Source: JANRKF01 sp964519595 (GTDB lineage Bacteria; Pseudomonadota; Alphaproteobacteria; Rickettsiales; SXRF01). Taken from it: 64,000 nucleotides of DNA. The stretch covers positions 62,001-126,000 of the forward strand of contig CAZFJN010000001.1 in NCBI GenBank assembly GCA_964519595.1, in the 5' to 3' direction. Both the position numbers and the translations under genes were made by a program. Shown here in pieces: positions 25,940-34,814 of this stretch. The notes under the pieces are model-generated. The model was given only the letters and a program-made list of their open reading frames with translations. It ran no database searches and was not told the origin of the DNA. Position 1 is the first letter of the stretch. The number at the start of each line of letters is the position of its first letter.

Positions 25940-27379
25940 TTATAATTTACTTTTCAGCAGATCATTGACCATTGCCGGATTTGCCTTGCCGCCGCTGGCT
26001 TTAAGTACTTGTCCAACAAAAAATCCAAATAGCTTATCCTTGCCGGATTTATATTCAGCAACTTTATCCGGATTTGCCGCAATAACTTCGTCAATTATTT
26101 TTTCAATCGCGCCGGAATCAGTAACTTGTTTAAGCCCCTCTTCTGCAACTATCACAGAAGCAGCCTTTCCTGATAAAAACATTTTATCAAGAACATCCTT
26201 GGCGATTTTGCCGCTGATCGTGTTATCGGCGATTAAATCAAGCAATTCTGCCAAGCTGGCAGCTGAAATCGGACAATTTTCAAAAGCAATTGCCGCTTTA
26301 TTAAGCCTGCCGAATAGCTCGCCAGTCATCCAGTTGGAAGCAAGCTTGGCATCTCTTCCGGCGGAAAGTTCATCAAAATATTCTGCTGTTTCTTTCTCAG
26401 CAACGATAACTCCGGCATCATAAGCAGAAAGTCCTGCCGCTATATAACGTTCTTTTTTTTCGTCCGGAAGCTGCGGCAGAGTTGCTTTTATTTTATCAAC
26501 ATATTGCTGTGTAAGCACCAGCGGCAGCAGATCAGGATCAGGAAAATAGCGATAATCCATTGCATCTTCCTTGCTCCGCATAGTGCGCGTTTCGCCTTTT
26601 TCCGCGTCAAACAGCCTTGTTTCCTGATGAATAACTCCGCCTGCTTCAAGTATCTCTACTTGCCGCATTGCCTCATATTCAATTGCCTTATGCAGAAAAC
26701 GTACAGAATTTACATTTTTTATCTCACAGCGCGTGCCAAGCGGCGCGCCAATTTTGCGGACGGAAACATTAGCATCAGCGCGGAGATTGCCTTTTTCCAT
26801 GTCACCATCGCAACTGCCGACATAACGCAATATCGAACGGAGTTTTTTCACATATGCAGCAGCTTCATCAGCACTTCGCATATCAGGCTCGGAAACTATT
26901 TCCATTAAAGCAACTCCGGCGCGGTTTAAATCAATATAGCTGTTTTTAGGATTATATTCATGAAGCGATTTCCCAGCGTCCTGCTCAATATGAAGGCGCG
27001 TTATGCCAACTTTTTTTACCACGCCGTCAGGCATATCAAGCAAAATTTCGCCACGTCCGACTATCGGATCAAGATATTGTGAAATTTGATAACCTTGCGG
27101 CAAGTCAGGATAGAAATAATTCTTGCGATCAAATACGCTTTTAAGGTTAATCTGCGCGCCGAGAGCAAGTCCGGTAAGAACAGCCAGCTCAATGGCTTTT
27201 TCATTGATAACTGGCAACATTCCAGGCATTGCTGCATCAACAAATGACACGTTGGCATTAGCCTCAGCGCCAAAAGCAGTAGGAGAAGAGGAAAAAAGCT
27301 TTGAAGAAGTCGCCATTTGTGCATGAACTTCAAGTCCGATGACAACTTCCCAATCGCCGCTATTGCCTTTAATCAGCAT
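25940..27379 (-). CDS. gatB: Asp-tRNA(Asn)/Glu-tRNA(Gln) amidotransferase subunit B
   Basis: Kinase/tRNA-binding subunit of GatCAB, which makes Gln-tRNA (and possibly Asn-tRNA) by transamidation. The 479-residue protein starts with WEVVIGLEVHAQM and has KNYFYPDLPQGYQISQ, EKGNLRADANVSVR and the YqeY-like C-terminal domain. Its ATG overlaps the end of gatA by seven bases, so the subunits are translationally coupled. Normal length. Confidence 0.98.
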   Translation of the reverse strand: MLIKGNSGDWEVVIGLEVHAQMATSSKLFSSSPTAFGAEANANVSFVDAAMPGMLPVINEKAIELAVLTGLALGAQINLKSVFDRKNYFYPDLPQGYQISQYLDPIVGRGEILLDMPDGVVKKVGITRLHIEQDAGKSLHEYNPKNSYIDLNRAGVALMEIVSEPDMRSADEAAAYVKKLRSILRYVGSCDGDMEKGNLRADANVSVRKIGAPLGTRCEIKNVNSVRFLHKAIEYEAMRQVEILEAGGVIHQETRLFDAEKGETRTMRSKEDAMDYRYFPDPDLLPLVLTQQYVDKIKATLPQLPDEKKERYIAAGLSAYDAGVIVAEKETAEYFDELSAGRDAKLASNWMTGELFGRLNKAAIAFENCPISAASLAELLDLIADNTISGKIAKDVLDKMFLSGKAASVIVAEEGLKQVTDSGAIEKIIDEVIAANPDKVAEYKSGKDKLFGFFVGQVLKASGGKANPAMVNDLLKSKL

Positions 27380-28893
27380 GACATACCTCCTGGCGGCTTT
27401 GCGGAAAAATTCAATGATTTTTCCAGGCTATAAGCGATATTTAAAAGCTGAGCTTCGTCAAAAGCCTTGCCAATTAATTGCAAGCCAAGCGGCAAGCCTT
27501 CTTTGCTTAAACCGCCCGGAATGGAAATTCCCGGCAAGCCAGCTAAAGAAGCAGGAACTGTAAAAACATCATTTAAATACATTTCAACTGGATTTTCCGG
27601 CTTATAATCAAAGCCGAAAGCAGCACTTGGCGCAGTTGGCGTAAGAATAGCATCAACTTTCTCAAAAGCCTTGCGGAAATCCTCGGCAATAAGCCAGCGT
27701 ACTGATCTGGCTTTTTTGTAATAAGCATCATAATATCCGGCGGAGAGAACATAAGTTCCAATCATAATGCGGCGCTTTACCTCAGCGCCAAAGCCAGCGG
27801 CGCGAGTATATTCATAAAGATCACTTAAACTACCTCCTTCCGGCAGAACGCGCAGACCATAGCGAACACCATCGTAACGCGCCAGATTTGATGAGCATTC
27901 AGCCGGGGCAATGATGTAATATGTAGCAAGAGCGTATTTAGTATGAGGAAGCGATATTTCGACTATTTCCGCGCCCGCTTCCTGTAGCAGCCTGCTGCCA
28001 TTATCCCAGATTGCGCTTATTTGCGGATTTATTCCGTCTGGACGATATTCTTTAGGAATTCCGATTTTTTTGCCTTTGATATCGCCAGTTAAAGCTTTTT
28101 CAAAATCAGGAACTGTCAAAGGAGCAGAGGTTGAATCCTTTGCATCATGACCACACATAACTCCAAGCATGATTGCCGCATCTCGCACGTTTCGAGTTAT
28201 AGTACCTGCTTGATCGAGCGAGCTGGCAAAGGCGATTATTCCCCAGCGTGAGCAGCGTCCGTAAGTTGGTTTAATGCCGACAACGCCGCAGAAAGAAGCC
28301 GGTTGACGAATTGAACCGCCAGTATCAGTTCCTAAAGCTGCCGGACATAAATGCGCCGCGACTGAAGCCGCTGAGCCGCCGCTGGAACCGCCGGCGACGA
28401 CATTAACATCATTAATTTTCCAGGGATTTTTTACCGCGCCATAATAGCTGGTTAAATTTGCTGATCCCATTGCGAATTCATCCAGATTCAGCTTGCCAAG
28501 CATAATCGCGCCTTCATTCCACAGATTTTGCGTAACTGTTGATTCATAAGGCGGCTTGAAACCATCGAGAATATGCGAAGCGGCAGTAGTTAGAATATCC
28601 TTAGTGCAGAACAAATCTTTAACGCCAACCGGAATTCCTTGCAAAGCACCGCCCTCGCCTTTGGCCAGTAAAGCATCAGAGGAGGCCGCCATTTGCAATG
28701 ATTTATCAGCAGTAAGAGTGATAAAAGCATTAAGCTCAGGATTGTCACGTTCAATAGCGGCAAGATGCGCTTTCGTCAGCTCAACTGCCGAAAATTTCCG
28801 CAAACGTAAAGCATCGCGCATTTCAGATAAGGTCAGATGATTAAGAGACGCTGAATTAGAAGCTGAATTAGAATTAGAATTAGAATTAGACAC
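27373..28893 (-). CDS. gatA: Asp-tRNA(Asn)/Glu-tRNA(Gln) amidotransferase subunit A
   Basis: Glutaminase/amidase subunit of GatCAB. The amidase triad is visible: Lys in GIPVGVKDLF, and the two serines in the glycine/serine loop AGGSSGGSAA and TDTGGSIRQP. The N-terminus has a run of Ser-Asn pairs encoded by a 6-bp repeat (GAATTA on the plus strand), inserted before the family start LTLSEMRDALRLRKFSAVEL. The first possible start is a GTG at 28893 with AAAAAG directly before it; the spacing is poor, so the true start is uncertain by up to about 24 codons. gatC, normally upstream, is not present here. Confidence 0.97.
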   Translation of the reverse strand: MSNSNSNSNSASNSASLNHLTLSEMRDALRLRKFSAVELTKAHLAAIERDNPELNAFITLTADKSLQMAASSDALLAKGEGGALQGIPVGVKDLFCTKDILTTAASHILDGFKPPYESTVTQNLWNEGAIMLGKLNLDEFAMGSANLTSYYGAVKNPWKINDVNVVAGGSSGGSAASVAAHLCPAALGTDTGGSIRQPASFCGVVGIKPTYGRCSRWGIIAFASSLDQAGTITRNVRDAAIMLGVMCGHDAKDSTSAPLTVPDFEKALTGDIKGKKIGIPKEYRPDGINPQISAIWDNGSRLLQEAGAEIVEISLPHTKYALATYYIIAPAECSSNLARYDGVRYGLRVLPEGGSLSDLYEYTRAAGFGAEVKRRIMIGTYVLSAGYYDAYYKKARSVRWLIAEDFRKAFEKVDAILTPTAPSAAFGFDYKPENPVEMYLNDVFTVPASLAGLPGISIPGGLSKEGLPLGLQLIGKAFDEAQLLNIAYSLEKSLNFSAKPPGGMSC

Positions 28894-28902
28894 CTTTTTA
28901 AA

Positions 28903-29052
28903 CTTCCTGTTTTAAAATTTCTGTTTTGAATTTACTGTTTCTAAATTAATAATTTGAACTTACTGTTTTGAACTTACTGTTTGCAATTACTATTGTAAAA
29001 TTATTGCTGTAAAATTATTGCTGTGAAATTACTGTTCTGAACTTACTGTTTA
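28903..29052. repeat. Degenerate tandem array between dprA and gatA
   Basis: The 164-bp spacer is built from variants of ACTGTTTTGAACTT and ATTGCTGTAAAATT. No gatC gene, hairpin terminator or promoter pair was recognised. dprA is transcribed first and gatA second, so the array forms the gatA leader. Confidence 0.75.
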
Positions 29053-29057
29053 GTAAA

Positions 29058-30314
29058 TTATAGCGCCGGAATTTTTTCATCTTCATAAATATCTTCATAA
29101 ACAAGAGAAATTTTTCCGCCGACAATACGGCGAACTTTTCCAGCCAGCTCAAGCTCAAGAAGAGCCGCCTGCATTATGCCAACTGAAATGCAGCATTGCT
29201 CAACCAGCTCGTCAACAGAAATTGCCGTGGTACTTAGTTTTTGCATTATCAGCTCATGAGCTGCGGCAATTTCATCTTCACTGGCTTTTGTGATTGCTGA
29301 AATATCGCCTGAATTGGCGGATTTATTCAACAAATCGGCTGAGCTATATTGAGATTGCGGAGTTTCACTAAGCTGAGCGCGATTAGCGCCAAGGCGCGTT
29401 ACTTGCGCGACTATTTGCAAAATATCCGCTGATTCTTCCACAACATAAGCGCCATTTTTGATAAGCTGGTTGCAGCCCTTAGCGCGAGGATCAAGCGGAG
29501 AGCCTGGAATTGCCAGCAACTCACGGTTATATTCAAGAGCCAGCCTTGCCGTTATCAAAGAGCCGGATTTTGGCGAGGCTTCAACTACTAAAGTTGCATC
29601 AGACATTCCGGCAATAATCCGATTGCGGCTTGGAAAAGCGCCAGCGAAGGGAATCTGTCCGAAAGGCTGCTCGGAAATAATTGCGCCTGATTCAGCGATT
29701 TCTTTATAAAGCGCGGCATTTTCCGGAGGATATATATTATCAATTCCGCCAGCAATGACTGCGATTGTTCCAGATATTCCGAATGTTCCTGATGTTCCAG
29801 ATGTTCCTGACGCTCCGGCAGCAAGAGCGCCTTTATGCGCGTAGCTGTCAATGCCGCGCGCAAGGCCGGAAACAACGCGAATTCCGCCGGAGCTTACTTC
29901 ACGCGCCATTTTCTGCGCGAATTGGCAGGCATTTGCTGAAGCATTGCGCGAACCAACCATCGCCAGAATTCTTTGTTGTTTATAAATTTCCGCATGACCT
30001 TTAATGGTCAGAAGCGGCGGCGCATCGCTTATATAAGTTAAAAGCTCCGGATAATCAGCCTCGCCATAACGGACAAAACGCGCGCCAAATTTTTCTGTTT
30101 TTTCTATTTCCCGTTCAGCCTCGCTCTTGCTGTAAGGTTTAAGCGCCTGTTTCCTTCCGCCACGAATGGCCAGATTAGGCAAAGCCGCCAGCGCCTCGGC
30201 AGCAGTTCCGTAGCGCAGAATCAATTGAAAAAAAGTAACTGGTCCGACATTCGGCGTGCGAATAAGACGAATAACATCAACCAGATTATCGGAAGCAAGG
30301 GTTGGATAATACAT
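29058..30314 (-). CDS. dprA: DNA processing protein DprA
   Basis: Binds incoming single-stranded DNA and loads RecA in natural transformation. The 418-residue protein has a SAM-like N-terminal part, the Rossmann-like core (MVGSRNAS, VSGLARGIDSYAH, ERNRI-type motif seen as PSRNRIIAGMSD, SGSLITARLALE) and a C-terminal winged helix. A repeat-derived insertion, GASGTSGTSGTFGISGT, interrupts the core between GIDSYAHKGAL and the next beta strand TIAVIAGGID, where relatives have only a few residues. An orphan prepilin elsewhere in the window could belong to the same DNA-uptake ability, but that is speculation. Confidence 0.95.
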   Translation of the reverse strand: MYYPTLASDNLVDVIRLIRTPNVGPVTFFQLILRYGTAAEALAALPNLAIRGGRKQALKPYSKSEAEREIEKTEKFGARFVRYGEADYPELLTYISDAPPLLTIKGHAEIYKQQRILAMVGSRNASANACQFAQKMAREVSSGGIRVVSGLARGIDSYAHKGALAAGASGTSGTSGTFGISGTIAVIAGGIDNIYPPENAALYKEIAESGAIISEQPFGQIPFAGAFPSRNRIIAGMSDATLVVEASPKSGSLITARLALEYNRELLAIPGSPLDPRAKGCNQLIKNGAYVVEESADILQIVAQVTRLGANRAQLSETPQSQYSSADLLNKSANSGDISAITKASEDEIAAAHELIMQKLSTTAISVDELVEQCCISVGIMQAALLELELAGKVRRIVGGKISLVYEDIYEDEKIPAL

Positions 30315-30375
30315 AATGGTTAATGATTGCCGTATTTATAAGTTAAAATCAACATTAAATAAAAAGATAATAATC

Positions 30376-30419
30376 AGTTAGAATTTTATTTAGAATTTTA
30401 TAATGTTAGAATTTTATAA
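30376..30419. repeat. TAGAATTTTAT tandem repeat upstream of dprA
   Basis: Three to four degenerate copies of TTAGAATTTTAT lie just after the plsY stop, in the spacer before dprA. AT-rich, with no hairpin. Confidence 0.65.
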
Positions 30420-31013
30420 TTATAAAACGCGCAGAGAGAATTTCTGCTCCTGTCCGGCCAGCAGGCGGATTATATTGCCACGATGTGTAAAGATAATAAG
30501 CGCGGCAATGCAAAGGCACAGCAGAGCAGTAAAATAACTATCCAGCAAATAAGCGGCGATTGATGAATAGCCAATACTGACCAGCGAAGAAATCGAAGAA
30601 ACGCGCGTGAAGGTAAAGACAAACAACCACAAAGCGCAAATAACCAAAGCCATGCTTAAATTAATCGCAATAAAAACGCCGATTGCCGTTGCCACGCCTT
30701 TTCCGCCTTTGAAATTAAGCCAGACTGGAAATATATGCCCTAATACTACGATTAAAGCCGCCAGAGCAGCGTAATCAGCATTATAATAATAGCGGCAAAT
30801 CAGCACCGCCAGAACGCCTTTGCCAATATCAAAAAACAGCGTAAGAAAAGCCAGAAGTTTATTTCCAGTACGCAGCGCGTTAGTCGCGCCAATATTGCCT
30901 GAGCCAATGCGGCGTATGTCGCCTGAGCCAAGCAGCTTTCCTAATATCAGCCCGGAAGGAATTGAGCCAAGGCTGTATGCTATAATCACCGTGCCAATAA
31001 GCCATAAAATCAT
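30420..31013 (-). CDS. plsY: Glycerol-3-phosphate acyltransferase PlsY
   Basis: Membrane enzyme that uses acyl-phosphate to make lysophosphatidic acid, the step before PlsC. About 197 residues with five membrane segments and the three family motifs: GSIPSGLILGKL, IGSGNIGATNALR and FKGGKGVATAIGV. Two ATGs lie side by side at 31016 and 31013; AAGGA sits six bases before the second, which is chosen. A longer frame to 31037 lacks a ribosome site. Confidence 0.96.
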   Translation of the reverse strand: MILWLIGTVIIAYSLGSIPSGLILGKLLGSGDIRRIGSGNIGATNALRTGNKLLAFLTLFFDIGKGVLAVLICRYYYNADYAALAALIVVLGHIFPVWLNFKGGKGVATAIGVFIAINLSMALVICALWLFVFTFTRVSSISSLVSIGYSSIAAYLLDSYFTALLCLCIAALIIFTHRGNIIRLLAGQEQKFSLRVL

Positions 31014-31143
31014 CATTATTCCTTTAAATATAATCAACTAAATGTAATACCTTAAACCGCCTCTGCAACAAATATCTAAAATCAGGAAAATTATATCTTT
31101 TTTTAAATCATTTTCAGGATATAAACAAGTATATTAAATTGAA

Positions 31144-31243
31144 NNNNNNNNNNNNNNNNNNNNNNNNNNNNNNNNNNNNNNNNNNNNNNNNNNNNNNNNN
31201 NNNNNNNNNNNNNNNNNNNNNNNNNNNNNNNNNNNNNNNNNNN
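31144..31243. other. Sequence gap (100 N) inside a 15-bp tandem array
   Basis: Exactly 100 N. The word TTAAATTGAA is found on both sides, so the gap lies within the array that continues to its right. An open frame spanning it is an artefact. Confidence 0.99.
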
Positions 31244-31330
31244 TTAAATTGAAGAGTTTTAAATTGAATAGTCTTAGATTGAAGAGTCTTAGATTGAAGA
31301 GTCTTAGATTGAATAATCTTAAATGTCATA
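31244..31330. repeat. 15-bp tandem repeat upstream of the ubiB-like gene
   Basis: AGATTGAAGAGTCTT and variants (AAATTGAATAGTCTT) repeat with a 15-bp period for about five copies, ending 25 bp before the next gene. Together with the gap and 100 bp of AT-rich sequence on the left it makes up the 342-bp gene-free stretch 31014-31355, in which nothing else was seen. Confidence 0.9.
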
Positions 31331-31355
31331 TGATTAGATATAGCGTTATTAAATC

Positions 31356-32705
31356 ATGATCCGCTTTTTCAGAAATATTTTTCGTCTGTTGTTCATTATT
31401 GTGGTTTTTCTGCGCTATGACGTTTTATGTATAAGAAAGCGCGGCTTGAGAAAAGGTGAACGCTTAGCCAGAGCATTCGAATATCTAGGGCCTAGTTTTA
31501 TCAAATTTGGACAAGCTATTTCAACTCGCTGCGATCTGGTTGGCGAAGAAATAGCTGATGATCTGGCCGGACTTCGTGACAAGCTAGCGCCATTTTCCGG
31601 AAATAAGGCGCGACAAATAATTGAAAAGGAACTTGAGGGCAGAATCGAGGATTTATTTCTGGAGTTTTCTGATCAGGCAATTGCCGCCGCTTCAATCGCT
31701 CAAGTTCATCAGGCAATAACCAAAGAGGGAAAAAAAGTCGCGGTAAAAATTCTGCGTCCTGATGTTGAAAAAGCCTTTGCGCGCGATATTAATCTGTTTT
31801 TCCAGATTGCCGGATTTCTCGAAAAACGTCTGCCGGCAAGGCTTAAACCAAAATCAATAGTTCAGACTTTTAAAGAAAGCGTTTTTTTTGAACTTGATCT
31901 GCGTTTTGAAGCAGCAGCCGCAGAAGAGCTGGCGGAAAATTTAAAAAAATATAATTCCGGAATGCGCGTTCCAGAGATTTATTGGCACATGACCTCGCGG
32001 CGCGTACTTACCAGCGAATTTATTGAAGGAATAGCTTTCAGCAATATTCCGGCAATCCGCGCCAGCCGCTTTGCTGTAGATGATATACTTAAGAAAATTT
32101 CCAGCAGTCTGTTTTCACAAATATTCATTGACGGATTTTTCCATGCTGACCTTCATCCGGGAAATTTATTCCTTGATGAGCAAAATGGCGAATTAATAGC
32201 AGTTGATTTTGGCATAATGGGAAGGCTCGATTGGAATTCACGCGCCTATATCGCCGGAATATTACATGGTTTTTTAAATGGCGATTATCGCGCCGTTGCT
32301 GAATTGCATTTCGCAGCGGGCTATGTTCCTGAACATAAAAATATAGAATCATTCACACAAGCCTGCAAAGCTGTTGCTCAGCCGATAATGAACAAGCCAC
32401 TTAACGAAATTTCCGTTGCTAATCTGCTGGCGCAGATGTTTTCTATCGCCGCTGAATTTGAAATGGAAGTTCAACCGCAGTTGCTGCTTATGCAAAAAAC
32501 GCTGATGGTAGCAGAAGGACTAGGCAGAATGCTTAATCCACAGCTTAATATGTGGGAACTTGCCAGACCATTAATTGAAAGCTGGGCAAATGAACATTTC
32601 TCACGTTCAGCAAGAATAAAGCAAGCCGCAAAGGAAGCAAGAAGACAACTTCATAATATTCCACGATTACTTAAAAAAATTGAAAAGGCTTTAGAAAAAA
32701 TCTGA
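31356..32705 (+). CDS. ABC1/AarF family protein (UbiB-like)
   Basis: Atypical protein kinase-like protein of the UbiB/ADCK family that supports ubiquinone synthesis. The 449-residue protein has the signature KxGQ helix (FIKFGQAISTR, about residues 48-58), AAASIAQVHQA, the VAVKILRP Lys motif, and the late FFHADLHPGNL and AVDFGIMGRLD motifs. The shape corresponds to alphaproteobacterial UbiB. ubiE is not adjacent. It reads towards era. Confidence 0.92.
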   Translation: MIRFFRNIFRLLFIIVVFLRYDVLCIRKRGLRKGERLARAFEYLGPSFIKFGQAISTRCDLVGEEIADDLAGLRDKLAPFSGNKARQIIEKELEGRIEDLFLEFSDQAIAAASIAQVHQAITKEGKKVAVKILRPDVEKAFARDINLFFQIAGFLEKRLPARLKPKSIVQTFKESVFFELDLRFEAAAAEELAENLKKYNSGMRVPEIYWHMTSRRVLTSEFIEGIAFSNIPAIRASRFAVDDILKKISSSLFSQIFIDGFFHADLHPGNLFLDEQNGELIAVDFGIMGRLDWNSRAYIAGILHGFLNGDYRAVAELHFAAGYVPEHKNIESFTQACKAVAQPIMNKPLNEISVANLLAQMFSIAAEFEMEVQPQLLLMQKTLMVAEGLGRMLNPQLNMWELARPLIESWANEHFSRSARIKQAAKEARRQLHNIPRLLKKIEKALEKI

Positions 32706-32785
32706 TAATGTTTGATAAGATTTTATACGCTTTGATAAGCTCTGATACTATTCGCTAAGCTCTTATAAATTTGCACAGGAAAAAA

Positions 32786-33661
32786 ATGAACAGAAAAAAA
32801 TGTGGTTTTGTAGCGATAATCGGCGAGCCAAATAGCGGAAAATCAACGCTTATAAATGCTCTGGTTGGACAAAAAATAGCGATAATGACGCCAAAAGCGC
32901 AAACTACGCGGAGTAATCTGCGCGGAATTATCACTGAAGATAATATGCAGATGATCTTCATTGATACGCCAGGAATTTTCGCCGCTGATCATAATTTTGA
33001 AAAATCAATGGTAAAATCCGCATGGTCAGCCGCTGCCGGAGCGGATATTATTCTGCTGATGATTGACGCGACAAAAGGAATAACCGCCGAGCTGCAGAAT
33101 ATTATTGAAAATTTTAAAACATTGTCGAAAAAACCGCTTTTCGCGCTGATTAATAAACTCGACAAAGTTCAAAAAATACGACTTATCGAGCTGGCGGAAA
33201 TTCTCAGCTCTTTTGGAATATTCAAAGAAATATTATTCGCTTCAGCTCTTAAAAAAGATGGTATCACACAGCTTAAAAAAACTCTCTGCGCTATTCTGCC
33301 AGATGGCGAATTTCATTATCCTGAAGATACGGCCAGCGATATTGAACTGCGCGCTCTCGCCGCTGAAATAACACGCGAAAAACTATTCCTGATTATGGCG
33401 CATGAGCTGCCTTATTCCTGCCTGATTGAAACTGAACAATGGAATGAAAGCGCTAAAGCAATCGCCATTTCACAAGTTATTTATGTTCAGCGCGAGACAC
33501 ATAAAAAAATGGTAATTGGCGAAAAAGGCGCAATGATAAAACGCATTGGCAGCAGCTCTCGCCGCGAGCTGGAGAAACTTCTGGAAAAAAACATTCACCT
33601 TTCACTGTTTGTAAAACTGCGAAAAAACTGGAAAAATGAAAAGACAATCAATAACCACTGA
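32786..33661 (+). CDS. era: GTPase Era
   Basis: Ribosome-assembly GTPase acting on the 16S rRNA 3' end. About 291 residues: G1 loop GEPNSGKST (13-21), TTRSNLRG switch region, DTPG, NKLDK, and a C-terminal KH domain with VIGEKGAMIKRIG. The ATG at 32786 has AGGA five bases upstream; a TTG at 32771 is less likely. Usually found with rnc, but here it stands alone after the ubiB-like gene. Confidence 0.97.
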   Translation: MNRKKCGFVAIIGEPNSGKSTLINALVGQKIAIMTPKAQTTRSNLRGIITEDNMQMIFIDTPGIFAADHNFEKSMVKSAWSAAAGADIILLMIDATKGITAELQNIIENFKTLSKKPLFALINKLDKVQKIRLIELAEILSSFGIFKEILFASALKKDGITQLKKTLCAILPDGEFHYPEDTASDIELRALAAEITREKLFLIMAHELPYSCLIETEQWNESAKAIAISQVIYVQRETHKKMVIGEKGAMIKRIGSSSRRELEKLLEKNIHLSLFVKLRKNWKNEKTINNH

Positions 33662-33766
33662 AATAATCGCTGAAATAATTACTGAAATAATTACTGATAA
33701 TACAAAAAATTGCCTTTTTCTCTTTATGCTTCTTTTTCACAATTTGTAAAAATTTCTGACAACATT

Positions 33767-34678
33767 CTACAAAGCATCAAGCGCTATATCAACAGCCAGC
33801 GCGGAATGTGTCAAAGCGCCTACTGAGATAAAATCAACTCCGCTTTCAGCTATTTCTCTGACATTAGCAAGGTTAACACCACCGCTGGCTTCCAGCTGCA
33901 CATTTTTTGCCATTTTTACCGCGGCGCGGAGCATATCAGGCGACATGTTATCAAGCAGCACACGATCAGGCGCAGCGCTCAGAGCATCTTGCAACTGCTC
34001 CAGATTATCGCATTCAATGTAAACAGGCAAAGAAGGAGCATTTTTTCTGGCTAAAGCAATCATTGCGCTTAGAGATAATGGTTCTGAGAGAATATTTGCC
34101 GCTGCCGCAATGTGATTATCCTTAATCAACACCGCGTCATAAAGTCCTATTCTGTGATTAACACCACCGCCAACGCGCACAGCATATTTATCAATAAAAC
34201 GCATTGCAGGCATTGTTTTTCGCGTATCAACTATTTGCGCTTTCGTTCCGGCAATCGCTTCAACATATTTTCTGGTTATTGTGGCAACGGAACTCATGCG
34301 TTGCATGATATTAAGTGATGTTCTTTCGCCAGTCAGAATTGATCGCGCCGAACCGCTTACTGTTGCTATTAGCTCGCCTGCGGTAATTTCCTTGCCATTT
34401 TCCGCTATTTTTTCTACAATTATTCTCTTGCCAACTATGCTCTTATCAATCTCACCATAAACTAATTCCGGAATTTCAATTCCACAAACAACCATTTTTT
34501 CACGCGCCACAAAAGCCATTTTTGCTGTTAAATCATCAGGAATAAATAATTGCGAAGTAATATCTCCGCTGCCAACATCTTCAGCAAGGGCTGCGCGGAT
34601 AATTGCCATTAAATTGGCAAAAAGTGAATCCGCAGTAAAAGAATCTGGAATAAAAGAATCTGTGATAGAATTAATCAT
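33767..34678 (-). CDS. nadC: Nicotinate-nucleotide pyrophosphorylase (carboxylating)
   Basis: Converts quinolinate and PRPP to nicotinate mononucleotide in NAD synthesis. The 303-residue protein has EDVGSGDITSQLF, the RTSLNIMQRMSSVAT helix, DTRKTMPAMR, GGVNHRIGLYDAVLIKDNHI and EASGGVNLANV. Its N-terminus has a small repeat (TDSFIPDSFTADSLF). It is divergent from an sdhA-like flavoprotein gene rather than from a recognisable nadB or nadA. Confidence 0.97.
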   Translation of the reverse strand: MINSITDSFIPDSFTADSLFANLMAIIRAALAEDVGSGDITSQLFIPDDLTAKMAFVAREKMVVCGIEIPELVYGEIDKSIVGKRIIVEKIAENGKEITAGELIATVSGSARSILTGERTSLNIMQRMSSVATITRKYVEAIAGTKAQIVDTRKTMPAMRFIDKYAVRVGGGVNHRIGLYDAVLIKDNHIAAAANILSEPLSLSAMIALARKNAPSLPVYIECDNLEQLQDALSAAPDRVLLDNMSPDMLRAAVKMAKNVQLEASGGVNLANVREIAESGVDFISVGALTHSALAVDIALDAL

Positions 34679-34680
34679 GT

Positions 34681-34812
34681 TGATAAACTACTTTCGTAAT
34701 TCCTGATAAAATACCTTCGTAATCACTATAAACCACCTTCATAATCACTATAAAATACCTTCGTAATCACTATAAATCACCTTCGTAATTGTTAATAAAC
34801 TACACTCGTAAT
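34681..34812. repeat. ~24-bp tandem array in the nadC/sdhA-like divergent promoter region
   Basis: Variants of ACCTTCGTAATCACTATAAA are repeated about five times and fill the whole 136-bp spacer. Any promoters for both genes must lie within the array. Units differ slightly and end directly before the start codon of the right-hand gene. Confidence 0.85.
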
Positions 34813-34814
34813 TC

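Noticed and set aside
28894..29057. gatC in the spacer upstream of gatA
   Set aside because: The 164 bases are a degenerate repeat, too short for the roughly 95-residue GatC, and no matching frame is present.
31114..31329. 71-residue open frame on the minus strand
   Set aside because: It crosses the N gap and is made only of the 15-bp repeat; it has no ribosome site.
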